Assembly (NCBI RefSeq): GCF_003236295.1 | Contig: NZ_POTW01000013.1 | Coordinates: forward strand, 43,522-107,521 | Reading direction: 5' to 3' | Source of the DNA: Jiangella anatolica | GTDB taxonomy: Bacteria; Actinomycetota; Actinomycetes; Jiangellales; Jiangellaceae | Length of the DNA stretch: 64,000 bases | Shown: piece by piece, positions 15,811 to 23,926 of the stretch | Numbering within the stretch: the stretch's first letter is position 1 | How the letters are laid out: every line of letters starts with the position of its first letter | The notes under the pieces: generated by a model | What the model was told of the DNA's origin: nothing | Seen by the model: the letters and a program-made list of their open reading frames with translations, nothing else | Database searches by the model: none | Position numbers and translations under genes: made by a program

Positions 15811-17403
15811 TCACTCCTCGAAGACGCGGATGCTGGTCGGGATCGGGAACGAGAACCCGGACACCTCGGCCTCGGCGCCACGCAGGTAGTAGAACGAGGG
15901 CCGGAACGCGATCGGGAGCGTGTTGACATCCTGGAACAACGCCTGCTCGGCCTGGTTCCAGTAGGTGCACGACTCCGGGGCGGTCAGCGTCTGGGCCTGC
16001 GCGACCAGCGCCAGGTAGTCCTCGTTCTGGATGCCAGAGACGTTCACCCCGTCCGGCGGCACCGGCCCGGAGGCGTACGGGATCCACTGGCTGGGCAGGT
16101 AGAAGCCGTAGCCGAGCACGAAGACGTCCCAGTTGCCGGCGGCGCCGAGTGCGACCTCGGTGTAGCCGTTGGGCCCGTCCAGGCTGAGGTCGACGGTCAC
16201 GCCGAGCTGCTCCCACCGGTCGGCCACCAGCTCGGCCGTCGGCTGGTCGTACCGGTTGGTGGTCGGGATCGCGTGCAGGTCGATGGTGAGCGGCGTGCCG
16301 TCCTTCGCGCGCATGCCGTCGGTGCCGCGCACCCAGCCGGCCTCGTCGAGCAGCGCCTCCGCCGCGGCGACGTCGAACTCGGGCACCTGGCCGGACACGG
16401 TGTCGCCGTCGCACACGTTCGGGTCGAGCGCGACCAGGCCGGTCGCCGCGGTGCCGGTACCGCCGGTGGCGACGGGGATGAGCTCGTCGAGGTCCAGGGC
16501 CTGGGCGAGCGCGCGCCGGAGGTTCTCGTCCTGCGTCACGCGGCCGTCGCGCTGGTTGAACCACAGCGCCACGCCGGAGTGGCCCTGGTCCTTGTCCAGA
16601 CCCTCGGCGTCGAGACGCTGGTGGTCGTCCCCGGTGATCTGGGCGAAGTTCAGCTCGCCCGACAGCAGCAGGTTGGCGGCCGTCGTCTCGTCGGGGATGA
16701 CGCGGACGACCACGGTCTTCGGGGTGCCCGGCTCGTCCGTGCCGACGCCGTCGGGGCCCCACGCGTAGTCGTCGCGGCGGGTGAAGGTGAAGGTCTGCCC
16801 GGCCACCACGTCGGTGAGGACGAACGGCCCCGTGCCGTCCGACGCGGCCTGCAGCATCGTCCGGTCCTGCATGCCCTTGGCGCAGACGATCGGCAGCACC
16901 CCGACGGTCTCCAGCAGGAACCCGAACGGCTGCCCGGCGGTCACGGTCACGGTGCGCGTGGCGTCGTCACCGGTCGCGGTGATCGGGACGGTCGGCGTGT
17001 GCAGGCCGTAGAGCACGGCGCCGTTCGCGGGGTCGCTGACATAGGCGATGTCCGCGGCCACCTGCGACGCCGTGAGCGGCGAGCCGTCGGAGCAGGTCAC
17101 GTCGTCGCGCAGGGTGAACGTCGCCGTCGTCGCGTCGACCGTCCACTCCTCGGCCAGGCCGGAGACGAAATCGCCGTCCGGCGTCAGGTTGACCAGCGGG
17201 TCGTAGAGCAGGTCGTCGTAGCCGAGCGCGCCGGGGGAGTGGTACGGGTCGAAGGACACCGGGTCGGCCGGCGTCGACCGGGTGAAGGTGCCGTCGACGG
17301 CGTAGCGGGCCTCGTCGTCCTGGCTCGCGGGCGAGTCGGACGAGGCGCCGCAGCCGGCGGCGACGCAGCCGGCGGCGACGAGCAGTGCGAACGTTCTACG
17401 CAT
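15811..17403 (-). CDS. SBP4: lipoprotein solute-binding protein (SBP family 5)
   Basis: A 530-aa receptor. The signal peptide runs through LLVAAGCVAAGC, giving two candidate lipid-modified cysteines (13 or 18). The core shows FDPYHSPGALGYDDLLYDPL, TLRDDVTCSDGSPL, FTFTRRDDYAWGPDG and PIPTSIRV. Cysteines 104, 174, 331 and 479 match the subfamily. ATG 17403 is chosen because AGGAG sits six bases before it; the in-frame GTG at 17418 overlaps that ribosome-binding site. The gene lies between a serine hydrolase gene and a dipeptidase gene in one operon, a direct receptor-plus-peptidase arrangement. Confidence 0.92.
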   Translation of the reverse strand: MRRTFALLVAAGCVAAGCGASSDSPASQDDEARYAVDGTFTRSTPADPVSFDPYHSPGALGYDDLLYDPLVNLTPDGDFVSGLAEEWTVDATTATFTLRDDVTCSDGSPLTASQVAADIAYVSDPANGAVLYGLHTPTVPITATGDDATRTVTVTAGQPFGFLLETVGVLPIVCAKGMQDRTMLQAASDGTGPFVLTDVVAGQTFTFTRRDDYAWGPDGVGTDEPGTPKTVVVRVIPDETTAANLLLSGELNFAQITGDDHQRLDAEGLDKDQGHSGVALWFNQRDGRVTQDENLRRALAQALDLDELIPVATGGTGTAATGLVALDPNVCDGDTVSGQVPEFDVAAAEALLDEAGWVRGTDGMRAKDGTPLTIDLHAIPTTNRYDQPTAELVADRWEQLGVTVDLSLDGPNGYTEVALGAAGNWDVFVLGYGFYLPSQWIPYASGPVPPDGVNVSGIQNEDYLALVAQAQTLTAPESCTYWNQAEQALFQDVNTLPIAFRPSFYYLRGAEAEVSGFSFPIPTSIRVFEE

Positions 17404-17430
17404 GGGAGCTCTCCTCACTCTTGGGGGCGC

Positions 17431-18948
17431 TCACGACGCGGGCCGGAAGTCGCCGTCGAGGAGGCTCAGCGCCTCGACGGTCCCGCGCGGCCCCACGGCG
17501 AACCGGGCGAACGGGCGCACGTAGGGCACGCCCATCGGCCGGAGCCGGAACACGTCGCCGTGCCAGTGCTCGAGGCGGGCGGCGAACGCGCCCGCACCGG
17601 GGAACGCGAGCAGGAGACCGTCGTCGTCGGCGGTGATCCGGAGGCGTCCGTAGAGACCGTGGTGGTCCTGGTAGTCGCCGGCGTACCGGGCGGGCGCGAG
17701 GGTGGGCCGGGTGCCGGGCAGCCGGGCCGCGCGCAGCGCCGCGGCCTCGTCGTCGTGGGCCCGCTCGGCCGCGCGCCGGCGGGCGGCCAGCTGGGTGCTC
17801 CAGTCCGTCGCCGGCGCGCCGGCGAGGCGGTCGAGCACCCACAGTGAGACGTCGGCGTGGAACGCGAACGGGTCGTAGCCGTGGGCCGCGCGGTCGAAGC
17901 TGGACCGGTCGCCGTTGGCCAGCACGGCCACGCCGATCCGCCGGTCCGGGAGCAGCGAGACCTGGGCGGGGAAGCCGATGATGAGCCCGCTGTGCGACAC
18001 GTGCGGCTCGCCGCGGTACCGCTCGTTGCGCCAGCCGAGCGCGTAGGTCGTGCCCTCGAACGGGAAGCGGGCGGTGTCGTGCGGGTTCTGCGGGCTGTGC
18101 ATCTCGCGCAGCGTGTCGCGCCTCAGGATCGGCCGGCCCTCGTTCAGCTGCATGAGCAGCCAGTTCGACAGGTCCGCGGCGCTGGACACGACGGCCCCGG
18201 CCGCCGCCAGCGTGTCGTAGCTCTGCCAGGGCATGCTGCGGGCGGGCCCGTCGCCGAGGCGGTGCGGCATCGCGACGTTGTCGTCGTGCGCGTCGGTGTG
18301 GTGCACCTCGCCGGCCGGCGCGGTGCCGAAGAACGTGGCGGTGACGTGCTTGTCGTCCCAGCGGTCCAGGGCGCTGGTGCCGCTGCGGGTCATGCCGAGC
18401 GGCTCGAGGATCCGGGTCCGGACGAACTCCTGCCAGCTCGTGCCCGAGACCGCCGCGACGACCTGGCCGACGGCGCCGTACATGAGGTTGCTGTAGACGT
18501 AGGACGCGCGGAACGGCTCGGCCTGGCGCTGGTACCGCATCCGCCGCAGCGCCTCGTCCGGTCCCATGATCTCCATGCCGGGCGCCCAGACGTCCGGGTG
18601 GCCGGTCCGGTGCGCGAGCGCGTCGCGGACGGTGACGGCCTGCGTCAGCCAGGGGTCGTGCAGCCGGAAGCCGGGGAGGTGGGCGGCCAGCGGGTCGTCC
18701 CAGCCCAGCCGCCCCTCGTCGACGAGGATGCCGGCCGCGGCGGCGGTGAACGCCTTGGAGGTGGAGCCGAGCTGGAACAGCGTGTGCTCGTCGACGCGGT
18801 CGCCGCGGCCGGCCTCCTTGACGCCGTGGCCGCCGGCGTGCAGCACGTCGGTCCCGTGGACGACGGTGACGGCGGCGCCGGGGATGCCCCAGTCGCGCAG
18901 GGCCCGCTCGACGTGCTCGTCCAGCCCGGCGATCGTCGTTGTGCCCAT
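17431..18948 (-). CDS. Serine hydrolase, beta-lactamase fold, with C-terminal lipocalin-like domain
   Basis: A 505-aa hydrolase. The SxxK motif is LGSTSKA (Ser62, Lys65), the YxN motif is in SYVYSNLMYG, and SHSGLIIGF replaces the usual HGG. Residues 380-505 form the extra domain found in Pab87/D-aminopeptidase-like members, with the conserved YAGDYQDHHGLYGRL. This architecture is typical of serine peptidases acting on D-residues or blocked peptides. It lies 22 nt after the M19 gene and 27 nt before SBP4. It is distant from the other serine hydrolases here, so it was probably recruited separately. Confidence 0.87.
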   Translation of the reverse strand: MGTTTIAGLDEHVERALRDWGIPGAAVTVVHGTDVLHAGGHGVKEAGRGDRVDEHTLFQLGSTSKAFTAAAAGILVDEGRLGWDDPLAAHLPGFRLHDPWLTQAVTVRDALAHRTGHPDVWAPGMEIMGPDEALRRMRYQRQAEPFRASYVYSNLMYGAVGQVVAAVSGTSWQEFVRTRILEPLGMTRSGTSALDRWDDKHVTATFFGTAPAGEVHHTDAHDDNVAMPHRLGDGPARSMPWQSYDTLAAAGAVVSSAADLSNWLLMQLNEGRPILRRDTLREMHSPQNPHDTARFPFEGTTYALGWRNERYRGEPHVSHSGLIIGFPAQVSLLPDRRIGVAVLANGDRSSFDRAAHGYDPFAFHADVSLWVLDRLAGAPATDWSTQLAARRRAAERAHDDEAAALRAARLPGTRPTLAPARYAGDYQDHHGLYGRLRITADDDGLLLAFPGAGAFAARLEHWHGDVFRLRPMGVPYVRPFARFAVGPRGTVEALSLLDGDFRPAS

Positions 18949-18970
18949 GCGGAGCCCTCGCCTCCCGCCG

Positions 18971-19939
18971 TCAGTGCCAGACCTGGCCGAAGACGCGCAG
19001 CCAGTTCTCGCCGAGGATGCCGCGCACGTCGTCGGCGCCGAACCCGCGCTCGAGCAGCCGCTCGGTCAGGCGCGGCAGGCCGGAGGCGTCCTCGAGCTCG
19101 GCGGGGTAGTGCCAGGGCGGCGGCGGGTAGCTCTCCCGTGACCACACGCCGTCGCGGACCAGCTGTTCGTAGACGTCCAGCGGCGGGTTCGGCGTCGTGT
19201 AGTCCAGGCCGATCCCGACGTGCTCGGCGCCGACCAGGTCGGCGAGGTAGGCGATGTGGTCGATGTAGTCGTCGAGCGTGGGCTTGGCCGACGGCACCAC
19301 GAACGCGCCGTAGCCGTTGGCGCCGATGACGCCGCCGCTGGCCGCGAGCGCCCGGATGAGGTCGTCGGTCAGGTTGCGCCGGCTGTGGTGCACGGCGGCG
19401 CAGTTCGAGTGCGACGCGATGACGGGCGCGGTGGAGGCCTCGACGGCGTCCAGGCTGGTCCGCAGGCCGGTGTGCGAGACGTCGACGATCATCCCGAGGC
19501 GATTCAGCTCGCCGACGACCTGGCGCCCGAACCGGCTGAGCCCCGCGTCGTCCGGCTCCTCGCACCCGTCGCCGACGGGGCTGCGGACGTTGTAGGTCAG
19601 CTGGACCACGCGCACGCCCAGCCGCCAGTACACCTCGACCAGCCCGGCGTCGTACTCGACCGGCTGCGTCCCCTGGAAGTGCAGGACGACGGCGAGCTTC
19701 CCGTCCCGCTTGGCGGCCCGGATGTCGTCGGCCGTGGTGGCGAGGACGAGGTCGTCCCGCTCGCGGAGGAACCGGTACGTGTCGCCCAGCAGGCCGACGG
19801 TGTCGCGGCAGCTCTCCCAGGCGGCGACCGTGACGACGCACGCGGTGGCGCCGCCGGCGATCCAGGCCGGGTACTGCTCGCGCCACCACACGGCCGGGCA
19901 GGTGCCGTCGATCACGATCGCGTCGGAGTGCAGGGTCAT
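18971..19939 (-). CDS. M19-family dipeptidase, divergent paralogue
   Basis: A 322-aa M19 protein, the first gene of the - strand operon. Present are MIVDVSHTG, VIASHSNCAAVHH, GGVIGANGYGAFV, GIGLDYTTPNP and ILGENWLRVFG. As in the paralogue near 14642-15805, the N-terminal HxD ligands are absent; the strand reads AIVIDGTCPAVW. The protein is shorter than most membrane dipeptidases (about 350-400 residues) and has no signal peptide. An operator-like palindrome lies 36-51 nt upstream, shared with the divergent GntR gene. It is expected to complete breakdown of imported peptides to amino acids. Confidence 0.85.
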   Translation of the reverse strand: MTLHSDAIVIDGTCPAVWWREQYPAWIAGGATACVVTVAAWESCRDTVGLLGDTYRFLRERDDLVLATTADDIRAAKRDGKLAVVLHFQGTQPVEYDAGLVEVYWRLGVRVVQLTYNVRSPVGDGCEEPDDAGLSRFGRQVVGELNRLGMIVDVSHTGLRTSLDAVEASTAPVIASHSNCAAVHHSRRNLTDDLIRALAASGGVIGANGYGAFVVPSAKPTLDDYIDHIAYLADLVGAEHVGIGLDYTTPNPPLDVYEQLVRDGVWSRESYPPPPWHYPAELEDASGLPRLTERLLERGFGADDVRGILGENWLRVFGQVWH

Positions 19940-19974
19940 CGCTCGCTCCCGTCGATCCGCCTGGATTGAACATT

Positions 19975-19990
19975 AGGTGTAATACCTTAC
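19975..19990. promoter_or_regulatory. GntR-type operator between the dipeptidase operon and gntR
   Basis: AGGTGTAATACCTTAC contains an imperfect palindrome AGGTGTAATACCT. The identical 16-mer in reverse orientation lies at 21051-21066 before the cyclodeaminase gene. On the - strand it overlaps a possible promoter, with TTGACA (20004-19999) as -35 and a weak TACACC (19981-19976) as -10 after 17 nt. The GntR protein encoded next to it is the obvious candidate ligand, repressing both directions. Confidence 0.65.
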
Positions 19991-20037
19991 GTGTGTGGTG
20001 TCAAGCCTTTCGGTCGCGTCTGTGCGACAATGACCGG

Positions 20038-20733
20038 GTGAGTGAAGCGGAGATCGATCTCGGCCGTGAGCTGGGCGGCGCGAAGCTGACCGCCTCGAGT
20101 CTGCGCGACCAGGCGCTGCGGGTGATCCGGGCACGGATCATCTCCGGCGAGCTGGCGCCGGGACGTCTGTACGCCCTCGGCGCGGTGGCCGAGCAGCTCG
20201 GCGTCTCGGTGACACCGGTGCGCGAGGCCGTCCTCGACCTCGCCCGCGAGGGCCTGGTCGAGCTGGCCCGCAACCGCGGCTTCCGGGTCCGCGAGATGAC
20301 CGAGCGCGACCTCGACGAGATCGTCGAGCTGCGGCGCATGATCGAGGTTGCCGCCGTGCGCACCATCGCCGAGCGCGGCCTGCTCGCCGACGCCGACCGC
20401 CTCCGCGAGATCGCCGCCGCCACCGAGAAGTGCGCCGCCGACGGCGACTGGGTCGGCTTCCTCGACCACGATCGCGACCTGCACATGGGCCTGCTCGCGC
20501 ACCTGGGCAACGAGCGGCTGCTCAAAATCGTCGGGTCCCTGCGCGACCAGGGCCGGCTCTACGGCCTCGACCGGGTCGCGGGCTCGGCCAGCCTCATGGA
20601 GTCCACCCACGAGCACGACGCCCTCATCGACGCCGTCGCCGCGGGGGAGGCCGACCTCGCGGCCGCCATCATGGACCGTCACCTGCGCCACACCCGCGGC
20701 ATCTGGGCCGGCCACGCCGAACAGAGCGGCTGA
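20038..20733 (+). CDS. GntR-family regulator, FCD (FadR C-terminal) subfamily
   Basis: A 231-aa regulator. The winged helix spans about residues 20-85 (SLRDQALRVIRARIISGEL, then LGVSVTPVREAVLDLAREGLVE, then RGFRVREM). The all-helical FCD ligand domain follows with the metal/acid-binding Asp and His pattern (DRDLHMGLLAHLGN, HEHDALIDAVAAGE, MDRHLRHTRGIW). GTG 20038 is preferred over an upstream frame because the operator lies directly before it and homologues begin near here. FCD regulators usually sense small organic acids or amino-acid-derived metabolites. It is divergent from the dipeptidase operon and upstream of the cyclodeaminase gene, and both carry its presumed operator. Confidence 0.87.
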   Translation: MSEAEIDLGRELGGAKLTASSLRDQALRVIRARIISGELAPGRLYALGAVAEQLGVSVTPVREAVLDLAREGLVELARNRGFRVREMTERDLDEIVELRRMIEVAAVRTIAERGLLADADRLREIAAATEKCAADGDWVGFLDHDRDLHMGLLAHLGNERLLKIVGSLRDQGRLYGLDRVAGSASLMESTHEHDALIDAVAAGEADLAAAIMDRHLRHTRGIWAGHAEQSG

Positions 20734-21050
20734 CGCGCGCTGCGGCTCACAGCCGGGACGGGCGCAGCGGAAGCGTCCGAAACGATCGGGTGACGTACCG
20801 AACCGATTCCGCGGGGTCGGCCTCACCTGATCGTTCTGCGTTCGCATGGTGGAGGCGATCAGGTGACGGACGGGCCTTGTCTCCCGCGCTTTCGTCACCT
20901 GATCGTCTTCGTGCAAACGATCAGGTGACGAAGCGGCCGACGGGATCGCCGGGCGCCGGTGCGACCGGCCCTGCGGCGCTCGGGTCGAGGACGCTCCGGC
21001 GGCGGCTCAGCACACGTGCGCTGTCCTCTCGACCTCAAGGTGGTCGGAAT
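20734..21050. repeat. Intergenic region with a five-copy alternating inverted-repeat array
   Basis: This gap of more than 300 nt holds five copies of a 12-13-mer close to CGATCAGGTGACG, alternating in orientation: + at 20783 (one mismatch), - at 20822, + at 20856, - at 20893 and + at 20918. The last two form a stem with perfect 16-nt arms (20891-20906 and 20917-20932) and a 10-nt loop. The motif differs from the GntR operator. It resembles a REP-like mobile intergenic repeat; operator or terminator use is possible. The remaining sequence to 21050 shows no gene. Confidence 0.7.
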
Positions 21051-21066
21051 GTAAGGTATTACACCT
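21051..21066. promoter_or_regulatory. Second copy of the GntR-type operator, upstream of the cyclodeaminase gene
   Basis: GTAAGGTATTACACCT is the exact reverse complement of the 16-mer at 19975-19990. It ends 16 nt before the ATG of the ornithine cyclodeaminase-family gene, so bound protein would block the ribosome-binding region or promoter. Two perfect copies within about 1.1 kb flanking the gntR gene strongly suggest one local regulon. Confidence 0.65.
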
Positions 21067-21082
21067 GAGGTTTGGAGAGCGG

Positions 21083-22072
21083 ATGACAGCGGACGTGATG
21101 GTCCTCTCGGCCGCCGACGTCGCGGCGTTGTTCGACCCGGCGACCGCCGTCGAGTCGCAGCGGGTGGCGTTCGAGGCGCTCGGGAAGGGCGTGGCGGTGC
21201 AGCCGGACAAGCTGATGCTGCCGGGCGCCGGCGACGGAGCCGTGGCGTTCTGCTACGCGGCCCGGCTGTCGCCGCAGGACGGGCCGGTGTCCAAGTTCGG
21301 CAGCGTCACGCCGGCCAACGCCGCCGCCGGGCTGCCCACCATCGCCGCCGTCGTGGTCGTCCTCGACGGCGGCACCGGTCTGCCGGCCGCGATCATGGAC
21401 GGCACCGTCATCACCACCCGCCGCACAGCCGCGGCCAGCGCCGTGGCGGTCGACGCGCTGGCCCGCGCCGACGCCGCCGAGCTGGCCGTCGTCGGCTGCG
21501 GCGTCCAGGGCCATGAGCACGTGCGGATGCTGGCGCGGACGCGGCCGCTGCGGGCGGTCCGGATCTGGGGCCGCTCGGAGTCGCGCCGGGAGGCGGCGGC
21601 GCGCACGCTGGCCGCGGAGACCGGGCTGCCGGTCCGCGCCTGCGCCACCGCGCGCGAGGCGGTCGACGGCGCGGACGTCGTGGTGCTGTGCACGCTGAGC
21701 GCGGAGCCGCTCGTGCGGCTGGACTGGCTGGCCCCGGGCGCCACCGTGGTGTCCGTCGGCTCCATCGCGCCCGGCCGCTGCGAGGTGGGCGCGGACGTCG
21801 TCGCCGCCGCACGCGTCGTCGTCGACGACCCCGCGACGGCGGCGGCGCACGCCGGCCCGATCGTCGCCGGGCTGCGGGCCGGCACGCTGGCGCGCGATCG
21901 ACTGACCGGCCTGGGCGACGTGCTCGTCGGCAACGCGGCGGGCCGCAGCGCGCCGGACGAGCTGGTCTTCTACAACAGCACCGGCCTCGGCGTGCAGGAC
22001 GCCGCCGCCGCGACCGCCGTCCTCGAGCGGGCCCGCCGCGCCGGCCGCGGCCACCGCTTCGCGCTAGGCTGA
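21083..22072 (+). CDS. Ornithine cyclodeaminase/mu-crystallin-family oxidoreductase
   Basis: A 329-aa NAD(P)-dependent protein. The Rossmann motif GCGVQG is at 138-143, and VSKFGSVTPAN with Lys71 is the family substrate-site segment. Family members include ornithine cyclodeaminase, ketimine reductase, alanine dehydrogenase and N-alkyl amino-acid synthases. Which reaction applies cannot be told from the sequence. GGAGAG before the ATG serves as ribosome-binding site. Its operator shared with gntR places it in amino-acid or imine metabolism downstream of peptide breakdown. Its 3' end overlaps the convergent S15 gene by 9 nt. Confidence 0.87.
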   Translation: MTADVMVLSAADVAALFDPATAVESQRVAFEALGKGVAVQPDKLMLPGAGDGAVAFCYAARLSPQDGPVSKFGSVTPANAAAGLPTIAAVVVVLDGGTGLPAAIMDGTVITTRRTAAASAVAVDALARADAAELAVVGCGVQGHEHVRMLARTRPLRAVRIWGRSESRREAAARTLAAETGLPVRACATAREAVDGADVVVLCTLSAEPLVRLDWLAPGATVVSVGSIAPGRCEVGADVVAAARVVVDDPATAAAHAGPIVAGLRAGTLARDRLTGLGDVLVGNAAGRSAPDELVFYNSTGLGVQDAAAATAVLERARRAGRGHRFALG

Positions 22073-23926
22073 CTCACCCTGGGGCAGGACGGACAGGACC
22101 AGCCGGGACGGGTGCCGCGGGTCGTGGAAGACGGCCTGCTCGGCCGGGACGGGCGGGCCCGGCTCGCCGCCGCGGTTGGTGTTGCGGTCGAACCGCGGGA
22201 AGTCCGACGACGTGACGTCCAGGCGGATGCGGTGGCCGGCGCGGAACCGGTTGGCGGTGGCCCACAGGTCGACGTCCAGCCGGTACACGCGGCCCGGCTC
22301 GAGCGGCGCCACCTCCCCGCCGGGATGGCGGAATCGGGCGCGCAGCGTGGCGCTCTGCAGCTGGATCGCCCGGCCGTCCTGGAACACGTCGGTCAGCCGC
22401 GCGGTGAAGTCCGTGTCGACCGCGCTGGACGAGGCGTACAGGACCAGTCGCAGCGGCCCGGCGACGTCGAGGTCGTGCTCCAGCGGCGCGGTCGTGTAGG
22501 TCAGCACGTCCGCGCGGGCCTGCACCGCGGCGACGTCGACGCTGCCCGGCACGTACACCGACGACACCAGGCTCCCGCCCACCGTCGGCACCGGATCGGC
22601 CGGGTCGTAGGTGAACCGGTCCGGCTCCGAGGGAGCCGACGGCGGCCGGGCCGTCAGCGTGCCGCCGGCGCCGAGGTACAGCTCCCGCACTGTCGCCTCC
22701 GGCGGCGGCCACGCCGGCGCGCTGCGCCACTCGTTGGCGCCCATGAGGTAGTAGACGACGGCCGGCCAGTCGTCCAGCCGGTCCTCGCGCACGGCCGTGT
22801 ACCAGTGGTCGAGGAGGTCGAGGATGTGCGCGCTGCGGTAGACGCGGTCCAGCTCGGGGTGGTCCTCGCGGCCCTCGCGGTAGCCGGGCCGGTGGTGCGC
22901 CGCCGGGGTGATCAGCAGCCGGCTGCGCGAGCGGACCGGCTCCGGCGCCAGCCGGACCAGCCGCTCCCAGGTGGCCAGCGTGTAGTCAAGACCCCAGTCG
23001 TACCAGCCGGTGATGCTCAGAGACGGCGTGCGCAGCGCGCCGAACAGCTCACCGTCGGCGGCCCGGGGGAACAGGTAGCCGTCGCCGACCCGCCGCGGGA
23101 ACAGCGCCGACCAGCGGCTCAGGTCCTCATAGGTGACCCGGTTGCCGCCGAGCGCGGTGGTGACGAGCTCGGCCCGGCCGGCCGGGTCCGCCGCGCGGTA
23201 GTGCTCCCACAGCCACTCCCGCGCCGCGTCCGGCGGCAGCGTCCGCAGTCGTGGATGCCGCTCCCGCAGCGACGCGGGGAACGGCGCGTCCAGCGGCTCG
23301 TTGAACCAGCCGCCGGCCAGCGTCTCGGCCCGCATCCGCCGCTCGGCCTCCTCGTAGCCGAGCGCCAGCTGGTCCGCGCCCTTGCCGACCGAGCGCGAGT
23401 AGGAGTTGACGAACAGGTAGCTGTTCGGCCCGCGGGCGGGCCGGCCGACGCCGAAGCCGGCGACCTCGGGTGCGATGGCCGACATGGCCGGGTGCAGCGC
23501 CGTGCACCACTGCATCCAGCCGGCGTACGACCCGCCGAGGGCCCCGACGAACCCGCTGTACCAGTCCTGCCGGGTGATCCACTCGACGAGGTCGACGCTG
23601 TCCTCGCGCTCGTGGACCATGAAGTCCCAGCGGTCCGGCTCGCTGTCGCCGGTGCCGCGGCAGTCCTGCGCGACGACGACGTAGCCCCGGCGGGCCAGCG
23701 TGAGCAGGCTCTCGGCGAGCTGGCGCCGTCCGTACGGCGTGCGGATCGCGACGGCGGGCGCGGGCGTGACGGGCGGCCGGTAGACGTCGGCCGCCAGCAG
23801 CGTCCCGTCGCGCGCCGGCATCCGGACCGTCTCGCGGCGGATCGCCTCGGCGTCGAACCGGGGCTCCGGCGTCCCGCTCGCCGTCGCTGCGAGCAGCCCG
23901 GCCAGCGCGTCCGGCAGCGCCGTCAC
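22064..23926 (-). CDS. S15/CocE-family X-Pro dipeptidyl-peptidase-like hydrolase
   Basis: A 620-aa hydrolase. The nucleophile elbow is GALGGSYAGWMQW with Ser133 in GGSYAG. The oxyanion-side segment is VVAQDCRGTGDSEPD, the acid is in ITGWYDWGLDY and the base in AAHHRPGY. The C-terminal jelly-roll domain of the S15/CocE family ends with the typical TANRFRAGHRIRLDVTSSDF and FDRNTNRG. Members are X-Pro dipeptidyl-peptidases, cocaine esterase and glutaryl-7-ACA acylase-like enzymes. The start is GTG 23926, overlapping the SBP5 stop as GTGA. Last gene of its operon, it likely removes N-terminal dipeptides or acyl groups from imported compounds. Confidence 0.88.
   Translation of the reverse strand: MTALPDALAGLLAATASGTPEPRFDAEAIRRETVRMPARDGTLLAADVYRPPVTPAPAVAIRTPYGRRQLAESLLTLARRGYVVVAQDCRGTGDSEPDRWDFMVHEREDSVDLVEWITRQDWYSGFVGALGGSYAGWMQWCTALHPAMSAIAPEVAGFGVGRPARGPNSYLFVNSYSRSVGKGADQLALGYEEAERRMRAETLAGGWFNEPLDAPFPASLRERHPRLRTLPPDAAREWLWEHYRAADPAGRAELVTTALGGNRVTYEDLSRWSALFPRRVGDGYLFPRAADGELFGALRTPSLSITGWYDWGLDYTLATWERLVRLAPEPVRSRSRLLITPAAHHRPGYREGREDHPELDRVYRSAHILDLLDHWYTAVREDRLDDWPAVVYYLMGANEWRSAPAWPPPEATVRELYLGAGGTLTARPPSAPSEPDRFTYDPADPVPTVGGSLVSSVYVPGSVDVAAVQARADVLTYTTAPLEHDLDVAGPLRLVLYASSSAVDTDFTARLTDVFQDGRAIQLQSATLRARFRHPGGEVAPLEPGRVYRLDVDLWATANRFRAGHRIRLDVTSSDFPRFDRNTNRGGEPGPPVPAEQAVFHDPRHPSRLVLSVLPQGESA

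Noticed and set aside
14642..19939. Siderophore or antibiotic biosynthesis cluster
   Set aside because: No NRPS, PKS, ligase or tailoring core genes are present. All enzymes are degradative.
20783..20932. Possible CRISPR array
   Set aside because: Repeats are 13 nt, alternate in orientation and have unequal spacers; no cas genes are present.
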